Positions 13,232 through 25,477 of a stretch of 64,000 bases of DNA are shown here, piece by piece. A model generated the notes under the pieces. The model was not told the origin of the DNA. It worked only from the letters and a program-made list of their open reading frames with translations, and made no database searches. The DNA comes from Phascolomyces articulosus (lineage: Eukaryota; Mucoromycota; Mucoromycetes; Mucorales; Lichtheimiaceae), in the NCBI GenBank assembly GCA_025677815.1, contig JAIXMP010000007.1, positions 558,001-622,000 on the forward strand. Reading direction: 5' to 3'. Position 1 is the first letter of the stretch. Each line of letters begins with the position of its first letter. A program made the position numbers and the translations under genes.

Positions 13232-14562
<1,331 letters not shown>

Positions 14563-15252
14563 ATTGATTTCTCTTTTTACCTCTCTAACTCTTCCTTATA
14601 TAATTGTTCTTTTTTCAAAAAAAAAAAAAAAACAAACTATTTTATAATACCATGATTATCTCCCTCTGTTCCCTTCTTCTTTTTTCCTTTCTACATTCCT
14701 TTTTTTTTTACAAAACGACAATCACACTTTCAATATTTATTGCACATATTTTTATATATATTTTATAAACTCTTTATTCTTTTCATTTATATATACAACC
14801 TACTAGATGATTTGATCTATTTATTTATTTATTTTGTATAAATTGTTACGCTTATAAGGTAATACGAACTGTCTGTGTTGTTGAAGAAAAAAGAATAACA
14901 AATATGCAATCGTCACGTTTTTCTGTTTCTATTTAGTAAGGATCACCAGAACAATATATGTCTTTGGCAGATTTATTTATGTTTATCTATATTTATTTGG
15001 AATAATTAAGAAAGGCAATTCTACTTGTTATTCAAATGGAATGAAGATCTTTTTTTTGGATAGGATAGCCACTCTATTTTTATTAATAATATTTACAAAT
15101 TGATAAAATACTTGATTTTATGCACGTTTGCAATGGATTGTCAAATATCATAAAGCAAACGTCTTTATAATGTAAATCATTATTTGGGATCTGTACGCAC
15201 CATAGATATGCATTTTTTTAAAATTCAATAATTTCATATAAACATCTGCCTT

Positions 15253-15489
15253 ATGGATATTATTTGGATTGAAAGAGTATTTCTCTATCCATTGTTTATT
15301 GTTAGACTCGTTTTAATTATTTCCTTTTTGTGGTTTTTTTTAGGGTCCAAGGTGTTCTACAAAAATCACCAAAGAATATATATACATTGGGAAAGAAAGA
15401 AAACAGTGGAAGAATTATTATTTTATATGGAGACAGGATACAACATAAAATTAAAAAGAAAGATATCTTATATCATAAAATTACACTAG
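15253..15489 (+). CDS. Hypothetical small ORF, one membrane segment
   Basis: ATG-initiated 78-codon ORF in an otherwise gene-poor region. Residues about 9-35 are hydrophobic (VFLYPLFIVRLVLIISFLWF) and could form a membrane helix; the rest is basic and polar (KNHQRIYIHWERKKTVEELL). No intron signals, homologue or Kozak-like context support it. It may be a chance ORF or a relic. Confidence 0.15.
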   Translation: MDIIWIERVFLYPLFIVRLVLIISFLWFFLGSKVFYKNHQRIYIHWERKKTVEELLFYMETGYNIKLKRKISYIIKLH

Positions 15490-16525
15490 GAGAATAAAAA
15501 ATAGCACACTAGGACAAGGTTCAAATCGATAAAATCATCTTACATTAGTGTCTATTCTGTATGTCGTGAATCATCAACAATGATAAAGTCCAAAGGCGCC
15601 ACAATCAACATTTTGCGGTATTGTACATGTTTATTTTGGAAAGTATTTCAATTGCTAATAACGGTTTGTTACAGATATCATACCTACCATGATGATCTAT
15701 GATATTTATAGTACGTTTCTACTCTGGGAACTTCATATATTGAGAGTCATCATGATAATTAGTGGCGATTATGGATACTAGTAAATATATTCATTAGTAT
15801 TGACCTTTTTTAATTTACCATGATGTCCTGTCAGGGAAAGCACATTATAATAATTGTACATGATTTTTTTTTTATTTGAATAACTCCTATCAAAAGATTC
15901 AACTTCCATAGAATCTTCACTGGGTATATTCACAGCATATATAACATCCACTTTGTTCAATTATTTTTGTTTCAACACTTTTTTTTTAGGTATTCCATGG
16001 TCGCACTATGAACAAAACAATTTCCAACCAGTAATGGTAAATGCTGATGTGAATGGATCAATCTTACCCCTTTTTTAAGCAGACCACCACTAAATTGCAT
16101 TAATACCTTAAGTTTATTATGCAACCAACAAGTTTATTTAAAAATATGCACTTTTTTGAATGAATTTATAAATGAGAACATTCATTTCCATTTTACTACG
16201 TATAATAAATCAATAAATGGAAAAAGAGTCTATAGAGATATATCAACTCTAATCATACAAATATAGTATACTCGGTATGAAGCCATTCAAACAAAATTTA
16301 TGGATCAAGAATAGGCACTGTGCAGCTCTATTTGTGTTTTAATGCATAATAGAACAATATTATAGGACCCCATGACTTGATCTAATCTTGTCTGTTGTTA
16401 AATGCCATTGACACCATGATTCATTATTTTATTATATACATTACTCAACTCGTCGTGATTCCTTATATATGAATCAAAGGTAAATAAACAAGGTCGCACA
16501 AAAAGCTTATTCTGGAATACTTATT

Positions 16526-16654
16526 ATGAGAAAGAAAGAAAAAAGGGTCGATGAAGATATTATTGCTGTGTCAGGTAAGGCTTATATAAACTAAATTCAT
16601 TTTCTGCATTACTATACTAAAAATGTAGATGATTATGGATTTGGATCTCACTAA
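16526..16654 (+). CDS. Possible two-exon mini-ORF (24 residues)
   Basis: ATG at 16526 opens MRKKEKRVDEDIIAVS. A 54-nt intron (16575-16628) has a GTAAGG donor, a TACTAA branch-like site about 12 nt before the TAG acceptor, and splices in frame to DDYGFGSH then TAA. The intron signals are better than expected by chance, but the peptide is tiny and unrecognised. It could be the surviving 5' end of a lost gene, a small peptide gene, or coincidence. Confidence 0.2.
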
Positions 16655-17574
16655 CATGATATATAAGGAATACTACTGCGTGATGAATAATCATTTTTAT
16701 CAGTAAGTGGTAAAAACCTTTGTTATCAATTCTTATCATGCTCAGATATTTCGTTTTGTTGAAACATAATTAAATGATAAGCTTGTTGAAAAACAACAAG
16801 TTGTGTTTTCCCAATTACCAAATCAAATAAATTTATATTGGAACCAGTCCCAATAGAATCTACACTTGATGCTATTGTAACCTAAAATAAAGAGGACAAC
16901 AACATCAATGTTGTTGTTATAAAATTGTGGCGCCATCATTCTTCTTTCTTGTTGTTATAAAGAGAGAATATTCTAGTTATAATTAGATAACTATAATACT
17001 ATTATTATGTGTTACTTTTATTTATCTATTTTAGTTTATCTACTTGTAAAAATAGTTTCAATTTTCGTTAAAAAAGATGCCATTTCATTTTTCTTTTTTG
17101 ACAATGTCATTTTGAAGAAACGAAATAAAATTCAAGTGGGAGAATAGAAAAGTTTTTGTCTAACCAACGAAAAGCTTAAAAAATTATATATTAGTTTCTA
17201 CTGCGGAATGTTTTATACTTTTTAACTTTTTTTGCGTTTTTATAGTTTTTATATATGCCAGTATAAATAAGATTGGTGATGCATGTAAAAGTGGTATTTA
17301 GATAGGTTTTTGAAAGAATAATAACAAAATAATTATTATTAGAAATATGTATAAAGAAGACAAAGAAAGGAACAGAGTTCAAGTTTTTTAAAAAAAGAGA
17401 GGGTTTATATATAAAACTTAGCTTTTGTGTAATCCAAGCTTTGGATCCAAAGTTACAAAAGTATCGAATTTTGATAGTCACCTCGTTCTCAATTACCCTT
17501 TCGGTTGGTTTTTTTTTCTTTTCTTTTCACTCACTTTATAACTTTATAACATATATATAATATAAACCCTCTCT

Positions 17575-17712
17575 TTTTTCTTTCCTTTTTTTTTTTTTTT
17601 TTTTTATAACAGTTCAAAAAAAAAAAAAAAACCCATCGCTTTTCCTTTTCCGCCTTTTTCAAATTATCTTTCTTTCTTTCCGTCGTTCCTTTTTTTTTTT
17701 TATTTTTCACGT
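17575..17712 (+). promoter_or_regulatory. Poly-T / pyrimidine tracts before Ssd1
   Basis: Runs of more than 20 T around 17587-17606, a poly-A run of 15, and further CT-rich blocks lie within 170 bp of the Ssd1 start. Such tracts often exclude nucleosomes in fungal promoters. The role here is inferred from position. Confidence 0.3.
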
Positions 17713-17739
17713 TAAGAACTTTTATATATATATAAAGTC

Positions 17740-20700
17740 ATGGAACACGACCTCGAAACTCTGGAACACCAAACTGCTCCAGAGAGCACCCGTGGTCTGT
17801 TTGACTCTCCAGAACAGAACGTAAGTTTTGCTTTGTTATTGTTGTTTATATATATATAAATATAATATGTCGCACCATTCATAAATGGTACACAGAATAG
17901 AAAATATAGGATTAAGAAAAACCATTCCGGTTTTTTTTTATTTCCATTACTACCTCCATTTAAAAATAAATGAGGGTTGGGGTACCAGGGAAATATAATA
18001 AATAATAATAATAACCCATTGATAAATATATATAATAGCCACCTCCTCCCATGTCGACTCGAAGTGCAGATAAACGTCGTTCGTTTCACGTCTTTAGTCA
18101 AGCAGACAATTCCCGGTCTTCAAGACAACAGCAGCAACAACATAACCACCAAAGAGGACATCAGCGTAGTAAGTCCGCTATCACGTCCGATATGTTACCC
18201 AATCAAAATGGTAGCCGTCGGAACACAAACTTTGGGTTACATACCTTGGCGGAGGAAGAGGATGCTTATAACAGAAGAAAGCAACAACATCAACAACAGC
18301 AACAAGATGAACAGTCGATTACTGTTGATTCCCTTCAAGATATGATCAATACCCTAAAGACATTACCTTCTCAACATGAAAATAATAACACGGCTTCCAT
18401 GTCTGCTGCGACACCCACAGCTACTACCAGTAACAGTCGTCGAAATAGTAGTCGGAAACATCAATCACTTAATTTCGGACTTCCTCAAGGTACTAGGCGT
18501 TTGTCCTACAATGGTTCATCTTCCTCTTCAGCCAACAGCAATCGTAATAGTAGTAATGGAGGAATTGATATTCAATCCGTTTTACCCATCCCATCCGCCG
18601 AGGAAAAGGCCGATCGTCGTCGTTCTTCCATGCGTATGCGTGCTGATAGTATTAATGAACAAGAGGAGGAGGAGAGTTATGGTCTTTCGCGTGAACAAAT
18701 CTTGGCTGAAGCGGAAGCCAAACTCATGGGAACTTATAAAAAACCACAAGATAATATCAATATTGTGGTGAATGGTGCAGATTCGAATACTCGACGACAA
18801 GTCAATCGTAATTCACTTCCTGCAAGTCGTCGTTATTCTGAATCATCTGGTCCAGGTAATGGAAATGGTGGATTTGATTTGAATGTGACCCCCAGTACCA
18901 GTTCAAAGCGTGTATCCTTGCAATTACCTACATTGAATGAAAATACCATGGAAGGAAGTGGGGGTCTTTCAAGTCGCGCTAATCGTCGTATCACGTTCAA
19001 CAAACCTCTCAACCTTGGTAATGATACTAACAAAGCCATGGGTCATAACCGTCGATCTTCTCGTAATTTCACGGATGATTGGAGAAATAGTAAGTTCTTT
19101 TCTTTTTATTATTATTTGTAGAGTGATTGATGACGATGATGGAAAAAGGATAAAAAAAGAAAAAAGTGGGTCCAACTGGATTTCTGATACACTTTTTAAT
19201 TTATTTTTTTTAAGGTGCACCCTCTCCTGGATTACCTTATTCACCTCGATCTTCGACATATCGAAATTCATTCAATTTGGTGCCGTTTACCCCTACGCGT
19301 GTCAATTTTGCTCGAGATGACGCCAATCCACATCAACGACGACCTTTGTTTATTGCTCACCTTCCATTTTCTGCATTGACTCCCTTGTTCCGTGCTCGTC
19401 AATTGGTCCGTGGTATGCTTCGTGTCAACAAACGCAATCGTAGTGATGCTTATGTCGCATGTGAAGATTTGGATTCAGATATTTATGTATGTGGTTCTCG
19501 CGATCGTAATCGTGCCTTGGAAGGCGATGTGGTAGCTATTCGTCTTGTGGATGTGGAAAAGGTCCTTCGTGAAAAGAAGGAAAAGGAAGAAGCCAAATTG
19601 GCTCGTAATGGAGGTCAAGTCAAGATGCGTCAACCGGATGAAGAAGATGAAAATGAAATTATCTTTGGTGGTGATGATGATGTGGATACAGTAAAACCTA
19701 AATACTGTGGTGTAGTAGTTGCTATTCTTGAACGTGCTCAAAATCAAGTATTTTCAGGGTAAGTTGTTTTTAAAGGATCGGTGGGGAGGGGGGAAGGGAA
19801 CGTAACTATTCCCGTGTGAGTGTAGTGTGTAATTGTGGGTTGTATAAAATACGAATATGATATTAAGAAGATTCATTTCCCATTTTTAGTACACTTACAC
19901 TCATGCGCCCCAACAATAAGCGTGCACAAGAAGAAAAGGCTGCTGAAGAAGCTCAAAAGGCTGAAACAGGTCAAGCACCTATCAAGGAGGCACCTCGTAT
20001 TGTTTGGTTCAAGGCTACTGATAAACGTGTTCCCTTGATTGCTATTCCTATTGAACAAGCACCCACTGATTTTGTGGATAATAATGAAAATTATTCCAAT
20101 CGTCTTTTTGTGGTAAATATATACTTTTAATAGGATGTACATTTATAGTTTTTGGGGGGTGAGAGAGAGTGAGAGAACAGGGCTTAGATGGATACAATAA
20201 GAAGCAAAAATGATCTTTGCTTGAATCTATAAATGATGGTGGGAATTAAGAACTGAAAATTTTATTATTTCGATTACTATATTTAGGGATCTATTAAACG
20301 ATGGCCTATCACATCGTTGCATCCGTTCGGTACCCTTGAACGAGAACTTGGTGTGATTGAAGATTTAGATATTCAAACCAAGGCTATTTTGGCAGATAAT
20401 AATGTTACCGATACTGAATTTTCGGATGCTGTCAATAATTGCTTACCTTCGATTCCATATCAAATCGAAGCAGAAACTTTGGAAAACCGTCGTGAAATGA
20501 AGGATGTTCGAGTGTTCACTTTGGAAAGTGCAAATGCGGAAGGTAAAAAAAAGAAAGAGATTTTCTTTTTTTATAAGTTTGGTTAAAATAGACTATGATT
20601 ATTTAACTTTATTTTTTTTTCAATTAGTTCTCGATAATGCATTCTCTATTCAAAAGTTGGGTGACGATACTTATGAAGTGGGTGTTCATGTTAGTGATAT

Positions 20701-22660
20701 TACTCATTTCATCAAAGCACATTCGGCCATGGATAAGGAGGCCCGTGCGCGTGCCGTCCGTGTTGAATTGGTTCACAAATCTGTTCCTATCCTTCCACCA
20801 GAGTTTACTGAACAAGTGACTAATTTGGTTCCCAACGAACCAAGGTAATTTATATTGTTTGGATGTTTTTTTCGATGTCTTTGTTGCACAGCAAACAACA
20901 ACAACAAATTCTTATTTACGTTTATGGGTTGCATGGGCTAATCTCTTTTCCAAATTTGTTCTAGACTTACTTTCTCGATTGTATGGAAGCTCAGTTCTGC
21001 TGGCAAGATTCTTGATACTTGGTTTGGCAAGACTATCATCAAGTAAGTTATATAGATCAAAACATGCAATACCTATGTGCATGAAAAGAGAATATTAAAC
21101 TAATATGGATAAAAAGATCATGTGCAAAACTATCATATGAAGATGCTCAAAAGGCCATTGATAATCAAGAATTGACATCCATTCCTGAAAGTGATATCCG
21201 TTCCGGTGTTGAACAAGATGTTCGTATGCTTTACAGTATCACTTGTCAACTCAATCAATCGCGCCATGCTTCTGGTGGTATGACCCAAATGCGTGATGAA
21301 TTGGACTTTGTATTCAATGAACAACGCGAACCTACTTCAATTGGTATCAAGAACAAGGAGCACACTACCATGATCACAGAAGAACTTTTGTTGCTTGCTA
21401 ATCAAAGCGTTGCTCAGAAGATTTCAAGCCAATTCCCTGAACAAGCGTTATTAAGGCGCCACGCACCCCCTAACGAACGCAAGATTGTAAGTACAAAAAT
21501 GAAATATCAAGGATGGAGAGGAGTGAAGGAGGTTAGCGGATCAAACTTATTAAAGAGGAATGGATACATATGTCTGTGTTTTCAAATTTCTATAGCGTGA
21601 ATTACAAGAATATGCCACCAAATATCTTGGTGTGCCCATCGACATTTCATCCGCCAAATCGATTGAAGATACAATCGAATCTATTCAAGATCCTAACCTT
21701 CGTAAGATCATGTCCGTCATTGTTCTCAAGACACTTCAACCTCCTAAATACTTCTGTACCGGTACTTTGGACATTATGAAATACTCTCATTACGCACTCA
21801 ACATTCCACTTTTCACCCACTTTACTTCTCCTACACGTCGTTTCTCTGACATCATTGTCCATCGTCAATTGGAAACTGCCTTGACTGGCGAAAAGCGATT
21901 CTATCTCGATCGTGACACAGTTCAAAAATTGGCCCAACATACCAACGTCAAGCGTGAAGCCGCTCTTTATGCAAGAGAACAAAGTCACTTGTTGTTCTTG
22001 GCCGTGTATTTGAGTAAACGTGGTGTGCACAAACCTGATTCATTGAATGGTGCTGACTTAATTGTTGTTCGTAAGGAAGCCGTCGTGGTGGCTGTGTCGG
22101 ATCATTACTTTGATGTCATGGTACCCGGTGTCAACCTTGAACGTCGTATTCATTTGGCCAATTTACCTGTATGGCGTTCCAACTATGATCAACACAAACG
22201 TCAATTGACCATGTTCTGGAAGAAGGGTGTGGATACAACTACTGGCAAACAACGTCATTGGAGTTTGTCAGATGATGAAGATGATGACTTCTTGGATGAA
22301 GAAGCCTTGCTGGAAGAAATGAGAGACAGTTCTCCACCTTCGACTGCTGTTCCTTCAGCCACCTCTACATCAAATACTCTTACTGCCACTTCTACTACAA
22401 CCAATGGTATCAATGCTGTTGTATCGACACAACAACAAGAAACCAATGATAATACCCAAAACGTTGCGATCACCCCCTCCCCATCGGTATCGAAACGTGC
22501 ATCCATGCTTCATGCTCGTTTATCCGATAGTACAGCTTATAGTGCTGATCAAGCATCACAAACAATTCAAGCATTGGATAAGATTCAAATTCTTGTGAGT
22601 GTTGAAATGGTCAAGACACCTCCTCTTATTCGTATTCTTGGTGTCAACCCATTCGCATAA
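17740..22660 (+). CDS. SSD1: Ssd1-like RNA-binding protein (RNase II-fold, catalytically degenerate)
   Basis: Nine exons: 17740..17820, 18039..19089, 19215..19758, 19890..20112, 20287..20542, 20628..20844, 20965..21042, 21117..21486, 21596..22660, totalling 1294 codons (yeast Ssd1 is about 1250). The long N-terminal region is disordered, rich in Ser, Asn, Gln and Arg. From about residue 385 follow the cold-shock domains (PLFIAHLPFSALTPLFRARQLVRG, EGDVVAIRLVDVEKV), then the RNB domain (YEVGVHVSDITHFI, FTSPTRRFSDIIVHRQL) and a C-terminal S1-like part. Ssd1 binds mRNAs of cell-wall proteins and represses their translation; the NDR kinase Cbk1 relieves this. Two HxRxxS motifs (Ser 73 and Ser 368) fit the Cbk1 consensus. 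The RNB active-site aspartate cluster reads FTLESANAEVLDNAF, so nuclease activity is probably lost, as in yeast Ssd1. Confidence 0.93.
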
Positions 22661-23575
22661 TTCTATAATTCTTTTTATTTTTTTGGTGCAAAGACTTATC
22701 TTATCCAACTATATGCTTAACAACAACTCACCACCACCAAAAAAATACAACAACAAAAAAAAACTCTAAGGATTTATATATCTATTTTCTTTTTCTTATA
22801 TAATTGTCCCCTTATCTCCATTTTGTACCCATTTTTCTTTTCTTCTTTTTTTTTGTATGAAATTACTTAGTGTTATTTATCTTTTTTGTCTGTGTCTCTC
22901 TTATTTACAAATTTGTGTTTTTTTTTATTATATCAATCCAAAAAAAAATACTGATAATGGGTATGAAATCCCTTTATCAACTCACGTTATATTTTTATAT
23001 ATCATTCACCATTTGTGTATTGTATTTTTCTCTTTCTATTATTACCCTTAACACACACCCACACACATCTTTGTTTTTATTCTTCCTCTTTTTTTGTAAA
23101 ACTTGATAAAATATAGTTATATATATAAATATAAATATTAAATATTCCGATGATTTTATATTATTAGTTCAATATAATGATGAGGATAATGCTTTTATTC
23201 TATGATTAATAAGAATAAAAGCATACTAGAGATAGTAGGTATGAAAATAGAGTGTGAATAAATGAATATTATGGATGACGAGCTGTAGTAATAAATGTTT
23301 AGAGTAAATAATTAAAGATGTTGGGAAAAAGAAAAGGAGATGAAAAAATTACTAAACGAAGTATAGATGCAAAAAGCTTATTTTTTTTATGTTGTAATAT
23401 ATGAATAGGAGAAAGGTAAAAAGAACAATAATATTTTAATTATAAAGATTAAATGCTATACTGACCATGGTCGATGACATCCAATATATAATATGAATGA
23501 CATATTAAAATATTAGTAAGACGTAGATCACCCATAAAAGAGTATTAAATACGATATTTACTTTTAACATATAGA
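22661..23575. other. Intergenic, Ssd1 to repeat-precursor gene (convergent)
   Basis: AT-rich 3'-UTR-like DNA, T-rich on the Ssd1 side. A hairpin-prone pair ATGCTTTTATTC / GAATAAAAGCAT around 23190-23223 could act as an mRNA 3'-end structure between these convergent genes. No other gene was seen. Confidence 0.45.
23190..23223. repeat. Inverted repeat (12-bp arms)
   Basis: The arm ATGCTTTTATTC is followed, after about 10 nt, by GAATAAAAGCAT, which can form a stem-loop on either strand. It lies between the 3' ends of two convergent genes, so a transcript 3'-end role is possible but unproven. Confidence 0.6.
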
Positions 23576-24560
23576 TCAATTAAAGCTATGGCATTGAGGT
23601 CCAGTACCACCAACATTACCACCATTAAAATCATTATGGGATTCACGTGCAAGAACATTACTACTAAACATAAATTCATTACCATCTAAATCCAAATAGC
23701 CATGTTTCTTTAATTCATCCTGAGTTCCTTGTGCTTCTATGTTTTCTTCACCATCTTCGTCGAGCTTGGCTTGTCTTTGTTGTTTCTTTTGACGCCTATG
23801 CAGACATTGACGAGACTTCTTTTCATATAAATTAGTCCAATAATTATCGCCCAATTCACACTTTTCGTTAACATCATTCCAATAGTCATTACCCATATCA
23901 CATAATTAAATCCGTATTATCCTTGTTACCAAGACCATCATTACCCAGAATACCACTTTTGCCCAAAATATATCATCTTCACCCAGAGCCCCTTCTTGAC
24001 CCAAAGATTAGCATCTCTCAAGACTGCACCTTTCTTAAGAAGCTCGTCATCACCAGCTAAACCATCGTCACCGAGAAGACTATTGTTACGTAAGCCAAGA
24101 ATATCGCTGCCGACAAACTGATTGCCGATCAAGAGATCTTCTTCTCTTGAAATACTATCTTCAAAAAAGTATTCATCGTCACGTTTCTTCAATAGACCAT
24201 TTTCGCCAATAAGGGCATCGTCACTGTGACCAAAAAAAGGGCCGTCATCAAAGAGACCTTCGTCTCCAAGGAGATAACGTTTGAGTAAATCACCATTGCT
24301 GTCACCATGGCCAAGACCGTCGTCGTTCAAGGGACCATCTTCACCCAAAAGACCAGCGTTGCTCGAGATGACATGCTTCTTTAATAAACCAGTATCCAAG
24401 ATACTTTCGTCACCCAAGAGTACTTCACGTTTCTTCTTCAAAAGACCAGCATCTAAAATACCTTCTTTGTCTATACAAACTGCACGTTTCTTCAAAAGAT
24501 ATCCGAAATCAACACTATCAATTTTATTTATAAACGAATTAAAGGGTAGATCCAATTATA
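23576..24560 (-). pseudogene. Repeat protein with Kex2-like LLKKR sites, frameshifted
   Basis: Minus-strand open frame of about 205 codons (24555 down to about 24000) made of irregular acidic, Gly/Leu/Asp-rich units ending in dibasic sites: GYLLKKR, DAGLLKKKR, DTGLLKK, NGDLLKR, NGLLKKR, DELLKK. Within units the motif LLG(D/E)(D/E)GL recurs. KR/KKR sites between repeats are the hallmark of Kex2-processed secreted precursors (fungal KEP proteins, pheromone or cyclic-peptide precursors). The frame then breaks: the same repeat pattern (LGQEGALGEDD, then LGKSGILGNDGLGNKD) continues in the other two frames at about 24005 and 23965, with a TGA at 23898-23900. A last ORF (ATG 23896 to TAA-type stop at 23576, 106 codons) encodes GNDYWNDVNEKCELGDNYW, a basic patch and ELKKHGYLDLDG. 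No ATG or clear signal peptide was found for the 5' end; an open segment at about 24563-24781 (LAIVTSTLADFTRAD) might be a decayed one. Confidence 0.55.
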
Positions 24561-25477
24561 TATTAGTATGATGCATCATTAACACGAACAAGAGTATAAT
24601 AAGTAATTAAAAGAGACACAATACCATTGAAAGCAACGCGATCAAGGACTCTAGGAACAACAGCTGGGAGAAGATTATGAGGATCAGCTCGAGTAAAATC
24701 AGCTAAAGTAGATGTAACGATAGCCAAATGACTCGTGGTATATATATAATATATTAATGTTACTGACGAAGAAAAAAGCAAATGGGGATATGTGGAGGAC
24801 TGTATATGTAGAAAGAAGAAAAGTTGGATGTTACTAGGACTGAATATTCCTTCATTTATAATATATTATTTTCTATCGAAAGATAATAATAATAATAATA
24901 ATATAAATTTTTGTCTGTTTGTCATAATATGTATATTTTACTATATCCAAATTTCAGGGTTATTTTGAAGACTATAATAAACAGTGTTTTTCAGGCAATG
25001 AATATGCTAAAACGTAATAAGGTATGTAAGCTATCAAAGGAACACATTTCATATTGAAAAGACTTTAATTATATTATTATGTGATATATATCGTTAGGTC
25101 ATTTATGTGCATTATGGTAATAAGAAAAAGACCTTATTAATAATCTATATAATATATAAATATCGTCGAGTGGAGAAGGAGAAAGAGCTGTGTACTAAAT
25201 ACATGGTCCGTGCTCAATTTCAATTATTATAATATAGAAGTATATGAACATGAAAAAAAGGAGTAGACAAAGGGATTATCTTATTTATACAGATGTACAA
25301 TTATAACCCGATGGTCTTTTCGGTGTAATAAGTAGTATTACCATCAATATTATACCGCAGTTCCCATTTCTTATGAATCCGCAGTCTTTCACAGATGAAT
25401 TCTTGTTTTTCTTTTTTATAAAAATAGTACACTATTTTAAACAAGAACACTTTATATCTTTATTTACAACTAGTAAA
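24561..25477. other. Upstream of repeat precursor / esterase promoter
   Basis: This holds an open minus-strand stretch at 24563-24781 without an ATG, possibly the decayed N-terminus of the precursor gene, with a TACTAAT branch-like site at its end. The rest is AT-rich promoter DNA of the divergent esterase gene, with a (TAA)n run at about 24886-24902. Confidence 0.4.

Larger units (their letters stand above)
14563..17739. other. Gene-poor region between Rab6 and Ssd1
   Basis: About 3.2 kb, strongly AT-rich. An ATG-initiated ORF at 15253-15489 (78 codons, hydrophobic N-terminal half, Lys-rich C-terminal half) matches nothing I recognise. A two-exon mini-ORF with a good intron lies at 16526-16654 (listed separately). 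No tRNA or rRNA was found. The last 200 bp are T-rich and form the Ssd1 promoter. Confidence 0.5.

Noticed and set aside
15505..15540. GGTTCAAATC, resembling a tRNA T-loop
   Set aside because: No pairing T-stem, anticodon arm or acceptor stem around it.
24563..24781. Independent small gene upstream of the repeat precursor
   Set aside because: The frame has no ATG; mentioned only as a possible decayed N-terminus of the precursor.
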